The notes: generated from the sequence alone by a model not told the origin. Counted from the first letter of the stretch, positions 22,901 through 37,900 are shown. The stretch: DNA of 64,000 nucleotides from Apteryx mantelli (GCF_036417845.1 NC_089980.1:46188501-46252500); one strand, 5' to 3'. Translations and numbers: made by a program.

Positions 22901-25900
22901 GTGGTTTTCAAACATCCGACCTACCCTCCAAATCTCGTGCACTTCTGGTCAAGTTGGTGTTCCTTGCTTGTGCTCTCTATATATGATGTAGCTCTGCAGC
23001 CACTTCAGAGTAACTGTGGAAGAACAATATGCTGTGTTTTTAAAGATGCATCAGGAAACCAAAGTAAACATTCACTGTGCACAAACACTGACTCTGCAGC
23101 ATACAGCATAGGATTTGTCTTTGACTTCAGCAGTATCAAGATTTGGTGTTATAATTCTATGGATATCTATGACATTTCCCTTCTTTTCTCTGCTGTGCTT
23201 TTTTTTTTCCATTTGAACATGGTTTTCCCCTATTCAAAAGTTTTTGAATCCTCTTTCCCATATTACTGGGTTAATCTTGCAGAGAAATTGTCATGCCACA
23301 TCTGGCAGTTCTGTAATTTAAACGAATATTTACAACTGCATATTACAGGCTACAACAAGTGTATCTGGTGGTGTTTTAATTCTGGTCACTTCCTATAGCA
23401 ATTTATTGAAAACAGAGTATTTAAAAGCCATAATTATTTTTATAATTATTAAGTTCCATTTATATTTCTAACATTCTGTACTGGTTATATTTCCAGAAAA
23501 AAAGTAGTACTACTGTCCTGAACTAGTTAGAGTTGCTTAATGCATATAGTATGTTTCGTACTTTCTTTTCTGCTCATAGTGACCATTTAAATTCTCTGAA
23601 CTTAGCAGATAATACTTTTAAATTACTATTTTTCATAAGAACAACATTTTCAAAAATGGAAATGCAAAAGATCAGGCTTTTCTGTCCGTATTTAGTGCAT
23701 GAGCAAATGGCTACTTTTACAAATAATGTTGTTCAGTTGCTCCTGTTTGAAATTTGAGGACCCTATTGTATGCTTAGCACTTTGGACAGTAAGGCCACTT
23801 GCTTATCTCTGCATGGAATTTATGGCTTTTGTAAATATTTGTTTGTCCTTGACTGTCTTGTGCTGACTACTTGTGCACTAAGAATAATGAATTGATACAA
23901 GCTGTTTCCCATTATCAGATATTCTGATCTCCAGAATGTACAAAAGAAATAAGTAAACAAATTGACAATAATGATGTTACTGCTTGTATCTAAAATTGTG
24001 TCTGTGACCTTTAAAGTGTTTAACAAAACATTGTGTGATTCTTAAAGCACTCCTGTTTTGGTTGGTAAGCTCTTCCATTTCAAAAAATTGGAAGATTGAG
24101 GCACAGTGTTGAAGAGGCCTCTTCAGGGTTACAAAACATGTGTTAATATGCATTATGATTTGCAGTGTTCTGCATTTGAACCACAAGGACACACATGTTT
24201 CTAATATGTATTTAACTTTTTGAGTGCCCTGTTAGGGGGGACATAGTGTAATTACTTGCGTATTATGTTTGGAATTATGATCATGCGGTCCCTTTGAAGA
24301 TAGAGGTGCTAAAGTAATAAAAAGCTTGATACCATGAACAAAAACTCCCTTAAGGTTTCACAACTGGCAGAAATCGTGCTCTGAAATTTTTGCATTTGAA
24401 TTTCACAATGCTTTGCCAGTATCTTCAGAAAATATAGTTATTGTTTTCTGTTATTTTAGTTATATTACAGCTCATACTGATACTGAAGGAGAGTCTGAGG
24501 AAGAAAAGGGATGGATGAAATCGCCTGATGTTGTTGTGAGATTGGAAGAAGAAAAAGAGTTATTTAATCTTTTACAGCAGGCGGACAGTTTGCACAAGGG
24601 TTCAGAGGATGATAAAAAGGAGAGTTTCAGACTGCTGCTTGAGAAAGAGGACAAGGTATTAAAGGGTAAACTTAGTATTATGTTGCTATTAACTTATGCT
24701 TAGCGCTGTATTTGGGAACTTCCTTAATGTAAGCATTAAAATGCAGACAGGAATAGAAGATGGAATTCCATGCCTATTTTTAAAATACAGTGAAAAAAAA
24801 TATTACCAATATTCCTCTTGGGCATGCATAGAAGTTTTATTATTTTATAGCCAATCCAGGTTCAATAACTTTAAGACTCTGTTTGGTGTATGTGTTCTTG
24901 CATGCAGTGGGGGATGACACTGTGGGCTTTTTCCTAGATAAATGATATGTATTTTTACTGGTTTTAAAATGGCCTGTATGAGAAAGTCCTGTGGAATTAA
25001 GTAGTAACCAGACCAAATGTTCTGAAGAAATCAAACAGTGAGTCTGTAGACTGCTTATAATTTTCTGGTATACTTTGTATGACTTTTAACTTTTGTGTGC
25101 ACATGTGTAACTTTTAATGAAATTTGCAAGTGGTTTGATGTGCAGTGCTTAATTCAGTGTATCGGTTTCTTCTGATTTGATAGATATTATTATTTCCGGT
25201 TATATTGCCATTTATATATTGAAATATCCAGATGGGTAGATGTGATAAGAATTGTGAGAGAATACAGTGCTTATTTCACACCTAAAGAAAATATATAACT
25301 TTCAGAAACCTATTGTGCTTTACTGGATTGCCTTTCTATTTTTAATAAAAAGAGACCTGTAAAAATGATTTATAAAATAAAACCTATTTAGACATTCCAG
25401 AGTATTACCAAAAGTTATCTTCTTCTTTGTTAGTGGAAAAATTGGTCATATGGTTCTCACACATAGGAAAGCTAGTATAGAAGGATGCAAAATACCAAAG
25501 ATTCATGTAGTATTCCTCAAACCTATTCTAAGTATTATGAAAGGAAACTGTATAAGTCTAATTTTGATGAGTTTAATTACCCAGTTTGATGAGTTTAATT
25601 ACCCATTTGTCCTCTACTTTCAGTATGAAAACTGTGCAGGCTTTCTTTGGAGAGTTGCTCGTGCTTATGGAGATCTGTTTGAGATGACTACAGATGCTGA
25701 GGAAAAGAAAAAATATGTTACTGATGGTAAGTCAAGGAAAAATGTTTATGTAAAATGTCGTCTGAATGTAGGGAAACATGCTTGGAGCACTCATGCTTAA
25801 GTTTTTCAACCCAAGCAATTTTCAGTCCAATAAATGGGAGCTTGTATACCATAATAAAAATGTTTTGCACAACAAACTGCCACATTATATAGCTTCAGTC

Positions 25901-28900
25901 TGTTCTTTTCACACTGGAGAGATCCAGAAATGATGTAGAAGTGTTGTCAGTCACAGTTGAAGGCAGTTGGCTCCGGATGGTGTCCTAAAATCCTTTATTT
26001 TAATGAGGATCAGATGGAAACAAAATGTAAAAAAGACAGATGTTGTCAGCACAGCTTCTTAATTACACCTTTGGGAGAGAGGAATAAATGCAAGGGCAAA
26101 GCCAAGATTTGTTTTAATTCAAAGGAGCAGTCCTGCAGATCAGCAGCCTCTTTTGTGGTGGTCATGGGGCTAATACTTTGGGAATCAGGAAACACTGTCT
26201 ACCAGAAACAATAGTCGTGTATGACAACTGAGGATGCAGCTTCCAGGCATCTCTCACCAGGTGTCCTGTTTGACGACTTAACCTCAAGCAGATTCTGATT
26301 TCTATGTTGCTTTTAAGGGCATTGCCCTTTCTTTCACTGTTTAGAGGCATACTGGGGAGAGGAGTGGTTTACATTTCCCTTTTGTTTTGGGCCTTCTTTT
26401 GATTACAATAAAACCTAGTTCTTTTCTACCTATGTCACCCTTCTGCTGTCTGTTCAACACATTCTCTTAAAATAATCCTTTTTGCCTCTCTCTGAGAATA
26501 TGCCTCTCTCCTCTTTTTCTCCATTGCCTCTCCATTTTTTTACTGCACCAGATTAAAGGTTTTATAACTGTATTCCAAGTTCAGGTTATTCTGTCTTTTG
26601 TAACTCTTCTCCCTTGTTTGCTGCTTCATGTTCTGTTGTCAGTGACATCCCTGAAAGAGTAGTTTTGACTACCCTTTGTTATCCTCAAAGGCAATGTGAC
26701 CCTTTGTGCTGTCATTAAATATGCCATAGCCAACCTCAGCTTGTCCAAGGTCCCCATTCCTATCCTGTTGTCATCTAAATGCTTATGAAGACTTACACTG
26801 TCTTAACTATTTAATTAATACTGTCTTTGTTTTGGTAGCAACTTGACTTTTTTGCATGGAAATCACCCAGTCCAGTGAGGGTTATAACAAAAAATAAAAC
26901 ACAATGGTAAACTCTGTTATTGGAGCCTTTGCTTTTACCAGTGATTAAAGGTAGCTTGAACTGATGGAAGATAATGGCATAGCAAAAGACACGGAGAGGT
27001 AAGGAATGGTGGAATGAAATTGGGTCTTAGGTGTTGAGTAATCAGCTATGTTTGGCTCATTCTCCTGAAGTGGTGGGTGGTGGCAGCCTTTTTCATCTGT
27101 TTTTTGGAAGTGATGCAGAGAGACTGAGACTGTGGGGGAGCTGGCAGTAGATTGTGTTTTTTCATTCCACTCGGTTGGAGGACTGTGTATGCTGCCCTTT
27201 GTTTTTAGGAAGTTAACTTGTAATACAGAAATGTCAGTGTGGTTTAACTGGTTGCAGCTGAGACTTTGCAAACAGCAAGCGTCTCATTTGAACTTCTTAC
27301 TGGGAGCATGGATTTGATCAAATGATCTGCTGTCATCTTTACTCACTTAAAAGTGGAACTTAATGGAGATCATTGTGCTGGAAAGGAACTTCACCTGGTT
27401 CATTTCCGTACCCAAGGTGGAAAACAGCTCTGCTGGTTGTTCTGACAGGTGCTTCTCTAACCAGTTTTTAAGGATCTTCCCTCTTGGAGACACCACAGCC
27501 TCTTTCAGCAGTCCAGTCCAATCCCTCCCCGATTCAGTTGAATCTGAACTGAATTATATAAGAGAAAATATTAAAATTATATACATATAAATATGTGTGT
27601 GTGTAAATAGTTTAAAGCCATAATGGTACACTGTTCATCTAAACATTTTAAAAAAGAAGGAGCAATTTCTTCTTTGCAGCTAGAATTTATCTGACTGCTT
27701 GGTTCTTGGGTGTTGCCTAAAATGTAGAAGAATACAATAAATCCTTTAATATATCATACTCCTTTTACAGGAAAGATTAAAGCTGAAAAGGCCATCCAGC
27801 TGGATGCCAGGAACGCAGAGAGTCATCAGTGGTAAGTTTGCAAGAGTGTGCATTTTTGCAAAGTTGTTTGTATTTATCAGATCCAACCAAAAAGACAGCA
27901 GTCTCCAGCTCTAAAGACTGCCCACAGCAAGTGACATTTATCATATTGGAGTTGGACATCAATTTCACCAATTATTCATTGATATCTTTTCATAGTTTTA
28001 TAGAACTCAATCAGTTGCAGATAAAATTACTTCAAAGTAATATTTTATGAAGCATTTACTATTGCAGATGAAACATCACTAACAATATTTCAGTAAGTAT
28101 AATGAAATATAGGAGTATTTGCTTAAACCAGTATCTGTTACTGTTCGGAGAAGCCATTGTTTTCCATTTACTTTCTCTCACAACTTTCTCTTACTTTCTC
28201 AAAATAATGTAGTTTGACCTCCTATTTTGTTACTTCTCTTATCCATATGAAAAATAAATACCCTGCCAAAATTTTGACCATCTAAACTTTAGTAATTAAG
28301 AATAGACAATGAGAGCATGATCTCGGTTTCAGTTAACTTCTTGACTTTTTGTTTTGATTATTGCATTTTCCTCCAGGCTTGGCACTTGGATTGATTTTTG
28401 TAGACCTTGCCAGAAGTAACTAAGTCTTTGCAAATTTATATCATTTTTATCAAATCAGCATTGTTGGGTGAAAAATAATTCTGCCCAGCTAGCTCATAGT
28501 TCCAGGTTACTATTTTATTAATCAATTTTATTGAAACTGTGTTTTCTTTTCTAATATTGTTAGCTTTTTCATTCCATTTTGGTTTCTCTGTTCTTCTTCT
28601 TTTTTTTTTTTTTTTTCCCCCCCATCACACATGTAGGGTGGGATTTCATTTTAACCTTATGTGTCTAAACCTGATCCTGTTATCCCAGGCTCTCTTCATA
28701 GTCCAGAATGAAGTAGGTACTTCTGGAGTGCAGTTCATATGAGTCCATGTTGCACATCTGCATTAGGGTGAGATGAACTTCTACCTAGGCTCAGCTGGCT
28801 ACATCTCCATTGCCAATAAAGGGAGCACAGGTCAGCTAACTCAGGTTTAGATACTCGATTAAATGCAGATGTTTACATTTAATTAGGTGGCTCTTGTGTT

Positions 28901-31900
28901 TGCTCTCTCTCTCTCCTTCTAAACTTCAAAGATAGCTATGTTATTCCATGCTGTGTTTCTTTGAGTGTTGCCATACTTCTGTGATTGTTTTTCTTCCTTG
29001 TGCTCATAACAGCTAGTGATCCAAACACCTGCTTTGTAACGATGGGGTACTGGAAGTCATGCATTGTGGAAATAAGTTTAATCTCAGTGGAGCTTTGCCA
29101 TCACTGATAGGTTCGCATTTGTTCTCTCCCGTGGCTTGGAAGTAGTGACAATGCCTGCCTGGAGGTGAGACTTAGGCCTCAGCTAGCTATAATGTGGCAG
29201 TTAAAGATACCAGCCTTTGCTTTGCCCCTTACACAGTTGCTTGTTAATATCCATCAGCTGGAGGTTGCTACAGTGGCAGCAAAGCTAGCAGAAGAGGATC
29301 ATGTGAGCATCTCTCCTCAGTGCAAAGTGAATTAAAGCCCATTTAACTTTAACACCTGCTGGAAGCAAATTGTAGCCATTTCTGCCAATTGCCTGACCAC
29401 AGCTGTGGTCGCTTCTTCAGGGTAATGCTGGTCTACCCCTCTCAGCTAGAACTGTGTGTATAAAAAAACATACCATCACATGCACACACAAGTCCTCCCA
29501 CCTGCTGCCTGGGAGGCTGACAAAATCTTCTAGTATAAACTTGGCTACAGAAACCGGGCTGACAAAAGCTTTCACAGTGTTCAGGGAAATGTAGGTGGTC
29601 TGCCAGATTTCAGATGTGAGATCCCATACTGGCAGGCATATCCAGTAAGGGAAGAATTACAAGTGTAAGGAGATGTGTTCCAGAGTTAGCTCAGAAAGCC
29701 TGTTTTAGAGATATAAGAAGAAAATCTTGTGTTTTGTATGCTACTCCTTTTTGTTACAGGCAAGGTCTTTCTGTATGCTTAGTTTTCATCCTTTGTGTAT
29801 CTGGGTTGCAAGCAAATGTGAGGTTTTTATCTATTACTATTGAACCAGTGGTTTTCTAGTGGTACAGATGGACATAACAGATGTGAATAGTCTGGTGTAA
29901 TAATTTTTTTCCCCAAATATTTTGTCTGCTTATTGTTCTTTTCTGAAGTCTTTCTGATTCAATGTGCAAGTCTTAAATTGTGATGTCCCATACTGGGTAT
30001 ACCTTTCCAACTGAGGCTCTAAATACAGGACAGAATGGACTGCCCTGTTGATATGCTCCAGAAAGACATTTGTACGTTTTTTGTCTAGCGTGCCAACCCT
30101 CATTCAGTCTGTGGTCCCTGTAGATCCTTTTCTGCTGTGCTGCTGCTTAACGAAATAGACTTGTTTTGTAATTGTGCATATATATTTTTTTCCCCTTCTT
30201 AGGTGAGTATTTTACACTCATGTTTCATTGATTTCATGTTGATTTCAGACCATTTCTCTGGTTTATGAAGGGTATTTAGGGTAGTAAGTGCTTGCATTTC
30301 CTCCCATGTACTATTTTATTTTATAAGTTTGTTCTCTGGTTATTATTGAAGTCATTAATGAAAATATGGGAAGATAATGAACCCAGGACAAAACTTGTTG
30401 GAACGCCTTTAATGATTCGCAGGTTCACATGAACCAGTGGTACAATCACTGACCCTGGTTCTGCAACCAGCTACAGGTGATTTTGTCTAAACAGTATTAT
30501 TTAACAAATAGTTAAACAAAAGGAATAAGATCACTAGCGAGTGGTCAGTTAAGGAAGAAAGGCTTACCAGTTTTACCTGAGTTCAGAGTTGAAGGGCAGG
30601 ACCCAACTCCAGATTGGCACCTAAAGGCACTGTCTGCATTGTAGGTGTATGTACCATTTGATGTGACAGGATGCTTGCATGTCATGGCAGATATAACACA
30701 GGACCCCTGGGAGGTCTCTACCCTTCTGAGCCAGCAACCGGAACAGGTGGGAAACCTTAGGGCATCTCCAGTGGCAGTAGATACCTGTGTTTGGGCAGGC
30801 TGCTGTGAATTGAACAGGGTCCCTATTGACTATAATAGGAGCGTAGATACACAGTGAGAACTTGGGTTGTCTAGAGATGAGCAGCTCGGCATGAATACAT
30901 GCTCTGTGCGAGTGCAACACCGTTTCATACCAAAATCCTTTTTTCCTCATCTCATCACCAGTATAAAGTTTTCTCAAACTGCATAAGCTAACTGAAGACC
31001 CTACAAAATGGTCTTAACCTGTATAAGATACATCCATCTATTAGTTATGCAGTTTTCTCATTTTTGTATAGTGCTATCACATTCTGTATTAGCTGTTGAT
31101 GAAAAAGTTGGCTGACTGTTGCCTAAGGAAAGTTTTGGCTGATTTCTTGCTTCTCTGTACCTTCTCATTTCTGAGTTTTTTTGGTATTTTCTATCAGTGT
31201 GATTGAGTTTTTAACTGATGTTTGGTATAGCTGCTATCTGTATTGTTAACTCATGCATTATTTCTCATGTTCTGTTAAACTGTTTAATATATTATGGCTT
31301 ACTAAATGAGTGAGGATTAAATGACAAGCCTATTTTTTTCCTGGCCTGTGGTCCTATCCCCTGTTACTGCTTACAATTAACACTTGTGGGTGGGGAGGGA
31401 AGAGAAGGGTGTATGCAAAGAAAAGATTGAATAATTCAGCCATGTTGGTTTCATCATCATATCTCATTACTAGTGGGTCTGTACTTCCATCTGTGGCTTT
31501 TTTTTCCTTCCACTATATTTATAGAGCCTTTTCTTACTGCCTTTTATGTCTCTTGCAAGTTGCAATTCAGTTTGTATTAAGCATTTCTGAATCTTATCTT
31601 TAAATACTTGTATGCTGTTCTTTAGTAACTATTCACTATCACTAGCTTGGCCATGTGTTCTTATTTTCACCTTTAGGTTCAGTTCCTTTTTGATTTTTAG
31701 GTCAATGGAGAACACCTCACTGGAGCTGAATTGGCCTTTAAATCCATGTCCTGTCTTTTCTCCACATTGGGAAGGGTTGTTTGCTGTTGTGCTTTTGAAT
31801 ATCGTCTCTTAATAACTCTTCTATAAAACTTTTATAACCTGGCACTCAGTTTTCCTTGCATCCTGTTCTGTTTATGGTTTAATGTTCTTTATTAGGAATG

Positions 31901-34900
31901 TATACTATGTCTGTCAAGCAAGGATTAGGGCTATAGGCCTCTTTGAAAGTTTGTTTTAGAAGCTTATCCCTAATGCTTAAAAGCTTCGTTCACAGCAAAA
32001 TATGTTTTGGTCACACCCTGACTGGCATAACTGTTCCATGAAAGCTTTAGTGTGGATGGAGATATACTGGGGAAAAAGTCCTTTTGCCAGGGCAATTTTT
32101 TCCTGTTTTGTGGAACTGCCATAAGCTGTCCTGGGAAATAAAAAGTATGTTTTTTGTCTACTAGGAGAATTTAGTGGAATGGTCTTACCAGCAAATCCTT
32201 GCTAATGTACACAACACCTAGAGGTCAGATATTTAGCTTTACTTTTCATGTGTACTTCATTAAAAAAAAAAAGCCATACATGTCCTCAGTAAACCATCTA
32301 TATTTTATGATCTAGTTTTATGAAAAAATATATCAACACTGGAACTGGCCAGCTTACTGACCAAAACACTGACAAGCGACCAGTGTTCATCCTCAGATTG
32401 CATTTGATAAGATGCATGCAGAAAGAACTGGGCAAAAGAGCTTGAAGTAGTCAGTCAGCTTTGGTAACAATCTTTTCCAGCTGCTAGTAATTTTAATATT
32501 CAAATCCAGATATTTGAAAACACGTATTCATACTTAATATTGTGGTTGTCAGTTGGATCACAAAACCTTCAGACTGTTTGAATGGACACCTTTTAAAAAA
32601 TTTACTTAAATGGAAACACTGGAAAGGAAAAAACATGGCTGTAACTTTTTATTGTTTGTCTGACCACTCCGATGAGAGGCAGAGTAAATATTTTAGGTGA
32701 CCTGTTGCCTTCTTCAGCCTGTGGCAATTATTCAAATTGTGAAGGAACCTGAATGCAGAAGTTGGCATTGGTCAGTCACAGGTCTTCTTGTTTTCCCAAG
32801 CCTCAAACGAAATCTTTTTTTTGGGTCAGTGATTCCCAAATGATAGCTGTGAACCCTCACAGCTCATCTTGGACCACAGTATATCCTTGTCATCCTGATT
32901 TTAACTGGAAGTGCTGTGAGGCCGATTCAGTGCTGTAGCCACTTCAGATGGCACCACTTTAACTTCACAATTACAAAAAAATGCAGAATGCCAAGGTGTG
33001 CTGAATAGTATTTTTAATGAAATATAAACAATCACTTTTAAGTTCATTTTCAAAGCAAGTGGATTTCTTGTTGTTGTTGTTGATGTTTCCTCCCCCCCCC
33101 CCCCCCCCCCCCAGGAGTTAGGAAAAAGTCCAGAAGGCTTCTCTGGTAATTGTCCAGAATCCTGCAACTCCGTTTTTTGGTGAAGAGGATGTGTTAGCAT
33201 AGGCTCTTCAAAGAACAGCAAGGTTACTAGATGCAGCCAGTTTTCATCACGTTCACTTGGAAAGATCATTCTTTGCATTGGACTTTGGTTGGTTTGCCAC
33301 AAAGCCAGCTTAGCACTGCAGTTAAGTTTGGGTCACTTTATGGAATTCACCTGGTGACGGGAACTGTACAGAACATGTATCCCATTTACAGCAGAGTGAA
33401 ATTATCAGTGGAAAGCCGATAATTTTAAGTGCAGACTCCCCAGAAAGTACAGCTGCCTCCAAGACTTTTCTCTGTCATATGTACGTGGGTTACACAGAAG
33501 CACAGGAACAAGATCCCCAAGCCCAGGGTTGTCCGTGGGAGTCGATTCCAGAGCTGACAGTCCCACTGGGAGAGGGAACTGTGGAAGAGAAAGGGTTGCC
33601 TGCATTGAGGACCTGAGTAATTATCACTTGGGGATTTGCCTGACCCGTATTAACATGGCAGAAAATGGAAAAGGAGGTAGTCATAGAGACTGTACTAGCT
33701 TTTGTTAGCTGTGGAGATTTATTACTCACTTCCAGGACTAATTCAAAATCTTGACCCTTATGTTTATATATAATTTTCTGCTGAGCTTGTGCCTGGGCTA
33801 GAAATTGGGGAATCTTTGCGCTAGTATGTCTTATGCTTCTAAGTGGACTTGCTGTGTCTTATACTTGGTATACAAAAAATGAAAGAAATTATAGTCCCAG
33901 GTAGGCCACATTTCAGTGGAGAATCCTAAAGATTGGAAAGATATGGAAGCACCTGTGTGTAACAGTTCAGAGAGTCTAGCCAGGTGTTTTGTAGTACTTG
34001 AGAGTTACAAAGTATTCAGAAATCTGGAAACATCTTTAACTTGTGAATCTTGTGAATAAAAGACCATAAACTCACTGGCAAAAGGGTCAAGAACTGCTCA
34101 GAAAGAGATTCCCAAGTGCGGAAGTCTATCACTGCTTTGACCTGACCAGGATGAAGTTTCTCCTGGATCACAATCAGTGGACTAACTTTTAAGGTTAATA
34201 GGTATTACCACCCAGCATGGTAAAGTCAAGTTCTTAAATGCATGTAACTTGGTTATTTTGCAGAAATGTAGGGGGCTGTGCAGGAGCAGGAAAAATGTTC
34301 TTTTTGTGGAAGAAGTACTTTAATGGCATGTACATGCAAAGGAATTTTACACAAAATTCCTGCAGAAGAGTAAACATGTCATGCACTCTTAGTAATAGAA
34401 TTGTAACAGATAGTTTCTCAGATTTGTAGGGTGCAGTGCCAATAAAATATTTTTCTAGTGAGATGGAACTCTTTAAAACTGTAGAATATGTTGTAGGATA
34501 TTATCATACTACTGACAACTTTTGAAAGTGAATCTGTATGGTGCTTGTTCTGACTAAAAACTTGTGACTGTTGCTCCTTAATTATCCCTGATTTAACCCT
34601 GGAATTGTAGCAGAGAGAGATTAACTCGCAAGCTACAAGCATGTGTTTCTATTATACAGTCTTGTTTTTCAAGACTTGATGCCTTGGCCAGAAATACTGC
34701 TTGCAGTCAAAACTTGATATAATGGAGTTTTCAGGTTATGAGTTATTTATCCTGTATTTGATTTATGGGAAGACCAAAGAAGTTTTATAGGAGTCTTCAT
34801 TGTTAATTATGCTTGATGTCAGCCAGTTATCCTTAAATCACTTATTATTTTGGCAACAATAATTTAAAACTTTAAATACAGAAAGGCAATTTCAGAAGCC

Positions 34901-37900
34901 ATTTTTGAAAAGCTGTAACTTGTTTTGTAGCAAGTGAATCTGAGGGATGCTTAGCTTGTGTATTTCTGGTTAAGAAGCGTTTAAATGAGAGAATGGTTGA
35001 AGGTCATGCATTAGGACTATGGCTGGTGGGGTTCTTATTAGATCAGACAAAAATCATTTGGGGGGGAAAATCATAATTTTGAGTTCTGTGGGTTTTTTTG
35101 TTTTTTTTAAATAGAGTAGGTCACTGAAATGTTTCTGTTCAGAAATGTTGTAATGTCGTTGCAGCGCCTGAGGACATTTTTGGTCCATTTTCCATCTGTT
35201 GATCTTCCTACTTGGTGTGCATTTCCCTCCTTGCTGAAGGGAGGCAGGAGATGCCGGCACTCGCATCATAGGAGCCCTTTGCATGGGACTGAGCTCGGGT
35301 CGGTAGTCCCGCCTGTGAGGGGGGGCACCATGCCTCCCCTGGGTGTAAAGGCTCTTGGAATAGCAGCGCTGTGGTAAAATGCTGCAGCATCCTTATGCAA
35401 GTGCAAAGGAGGTGGATTTGGCTTGTGAAAAGATGTATTTACTAGAAGCTCTCTGCCAGAATGGTCTCAGAGGAAATAATATTGGCAGCCTACTGATCCT
35501 CATAACAACAATTCTCCTTGACAGAAATGTAATCTCTGACAGCTGTTGTTTCACTTTGCTTCCAGATTTGCAGATTTTTTTTGAGGTCATGTTTGCAGCA
35601 ATAAGGACTAGAAATGTCTGTAATAAAAGCTACATTTCTGGAACATGATTCAGTTGCAGAATCCACAGCCTCAGAAATGCAAAACATAACATCCACATGT
35701 TCCAGTAATGCACTTCTGTGAATACCCATTAACGGCAGCATTTTTCCTTGTTCTGATTTATTGTATGTGTTGCAATAATTTATTAAGCCAGAATTTTTTA
35801 AATGTCCTTGCATTAATGTTTTGGGGTTTTTTTGTTTTTTTACCTAAACATTGGTTTGTTCCTCGTGTATTTGCAAGTGTCAGCTACGCAGGTGTGCGCT
35901 ACATCTGATGCTTCCCTGGAGCTCAGCTCTGTTACTCTGGTGGATTTTTAATATAAAAACTGTATTCCTGCCAGTTTCTTCAATGTAGACTCAGTTGTGT
36001 TCCATGTAAGGAAAACCTAAACATTTTACTTTATGCCTCGGCGCATTTCACTTTGTACATTGGCAGTCTTTCATGTTCGTAGCCACTGCCGCCATGCCCT
36101 TGCCAACATAAGGAAAGTAGTTTCGAACTGGTGTTTTGGTTTTGCCTCGAAACTTAATATCAGATGCGTTTTTATAGATGATGCATCAAGTTGGGAAAGC
36201 AATACAATTTTAAGTACGTAAAACTGATTTCTGAAGCAGTAATGTCACAGGAAGCACAAACAGTAATATAAGTTGCAGGACCTCCCTCTGTAGGAATTGA
36301 GATCTCATTCAAGTCAGATTATAAAGAAAGCCTGAGGGTCTGGCTGCATTGCAGAGACCGTCAGAGTATACCCACGCATGGATCACGTGTGTGAGGTGCA
36401 CGCAGCCCTGACAGAGAAGGAAGCACGTGTGCTCCCGCCGCCTGCTCTGCCTGATGGAATGAGTGCTGTGGACAAATTCTGAGTATTTTCACCAGTAGGA
36501 TGACTGCTGTGATCCAGATAAGAGGGAGTTAATGGCAAAGAAATGAGACGGGATGCACAAGGTTGTGAGCCATGTAGAGAGAGGCAGGAACAGCATTTAG
36601 AACCGGAATGAAAATGGACCTTTTTTCTGTGGGCCTCTCATGCGTTACCCATGCGCGGAGGGAGCTGGGGGGAGAGCAGGAATAGTCACGAAGCACTTGA
36701 ATTAAGTTGCCTTTGGCATTAATAAATACCACAAACTCTCATCCTGTTCTTAGTCATACTGATTACAGTAAAGAGAAACTTTTCTGTTGAAACTAGACTG
36801 CTAAATGGGAGGCTCAGGAGACCTGGAAGTCTTGTCCCCCAAATTGTGTTTCCAAGCCAAAGTGTGCATGGAACAGGAGGGTTTTTGGAGTTGGAATAGA
36901 TGGAAGGAGGTATGGAAGAGTAAGGAGCCAGCCTGAGAGGATGTATGTTATTTCTGATTTTGGTCCCATGAAGCTTATCAGGGAAAAGGTAAAACTTGCT
37001 GTGTTTGTGTGTCCTCAAGTGGCTCCTTTTGGGTTTCAGGCTTTAAATCTTTACTGTAAATCCATCTCATATGGGATAAACTATGCTTGCCAGAGCCTCA
37101 CTGCTGGTAGTGCCTATCTGCATTTTTGATATTAGGTGCAATTAAAATTCACAGAATCACAGAATCACAGAATCACTGAGGTTGGAAGGGACCTCTGGAG
37201 ATCATCTAGTCCAACCCCCCTGCTCAAGCAGGGTCACCTACAGCACATTGCACAGGATTGCATCCAGGCGCATTTTGAATATCTCCAGAGAAGGAGACTC
37301 CACCACCTCTCGGGGCAACCTGTTCCAGTGCTCTGTCACCCTCACAGTGAAAAAGTTTTTCCTCATGTTAAGATGGAAGTGTCTGTGTTTCAGTTTGTGC
37401 CCATTGCCTCGTGTCCTGTCGCTCGTCACCACTGAAAAGAGTCTGGCCCCATCCTCTCGACACCCTCCCTTCAGATACTTGAACACATTGATAAGATCTC
37501 CTCTCAGCCTTCTCTTCTCCAAGCTAAACAGGCCCAGCTCTCTCAGCCTTTCCTCATAAGAGAGATGCTCCAGTCCCCTAATCATCTTTGTGGCCCTTCG
37601 CTGGACTTGCTCCAGTAGTGCCACATCCCTCTTGTACTGGGGAGCCCAGAACTGGACACAGTACTCTAGATGTGGCCTCACCAGGGCTGAGTAGAGGGGG
37701 AGAATCACCTCCCTCGACCTGCTGGCAACACTCTTTCTGATGCAGCCCAGGATACCATTGGCCTTCTTGGCCGCAAGGGCACATTGCTGCCTCATGCTTA
37801 ACTTGGTGTCCACCAGCACTCCCAGGTCCTTCTCAGCAGAGCTGCTTTCCAGCAGGTCAACTCCCAACCTGTACTGCTGCATGGGGTTATTCCTCCCCAG

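Noticed and set aside
22841..23398. A 185-codon frame in RMDN2 intron 1
   Set aside because: It has no ATG at its beginning, no recognised domain, no clear splice sites, and the composition of ordinary intron. It is long for AT-rich DNA but not convincing.
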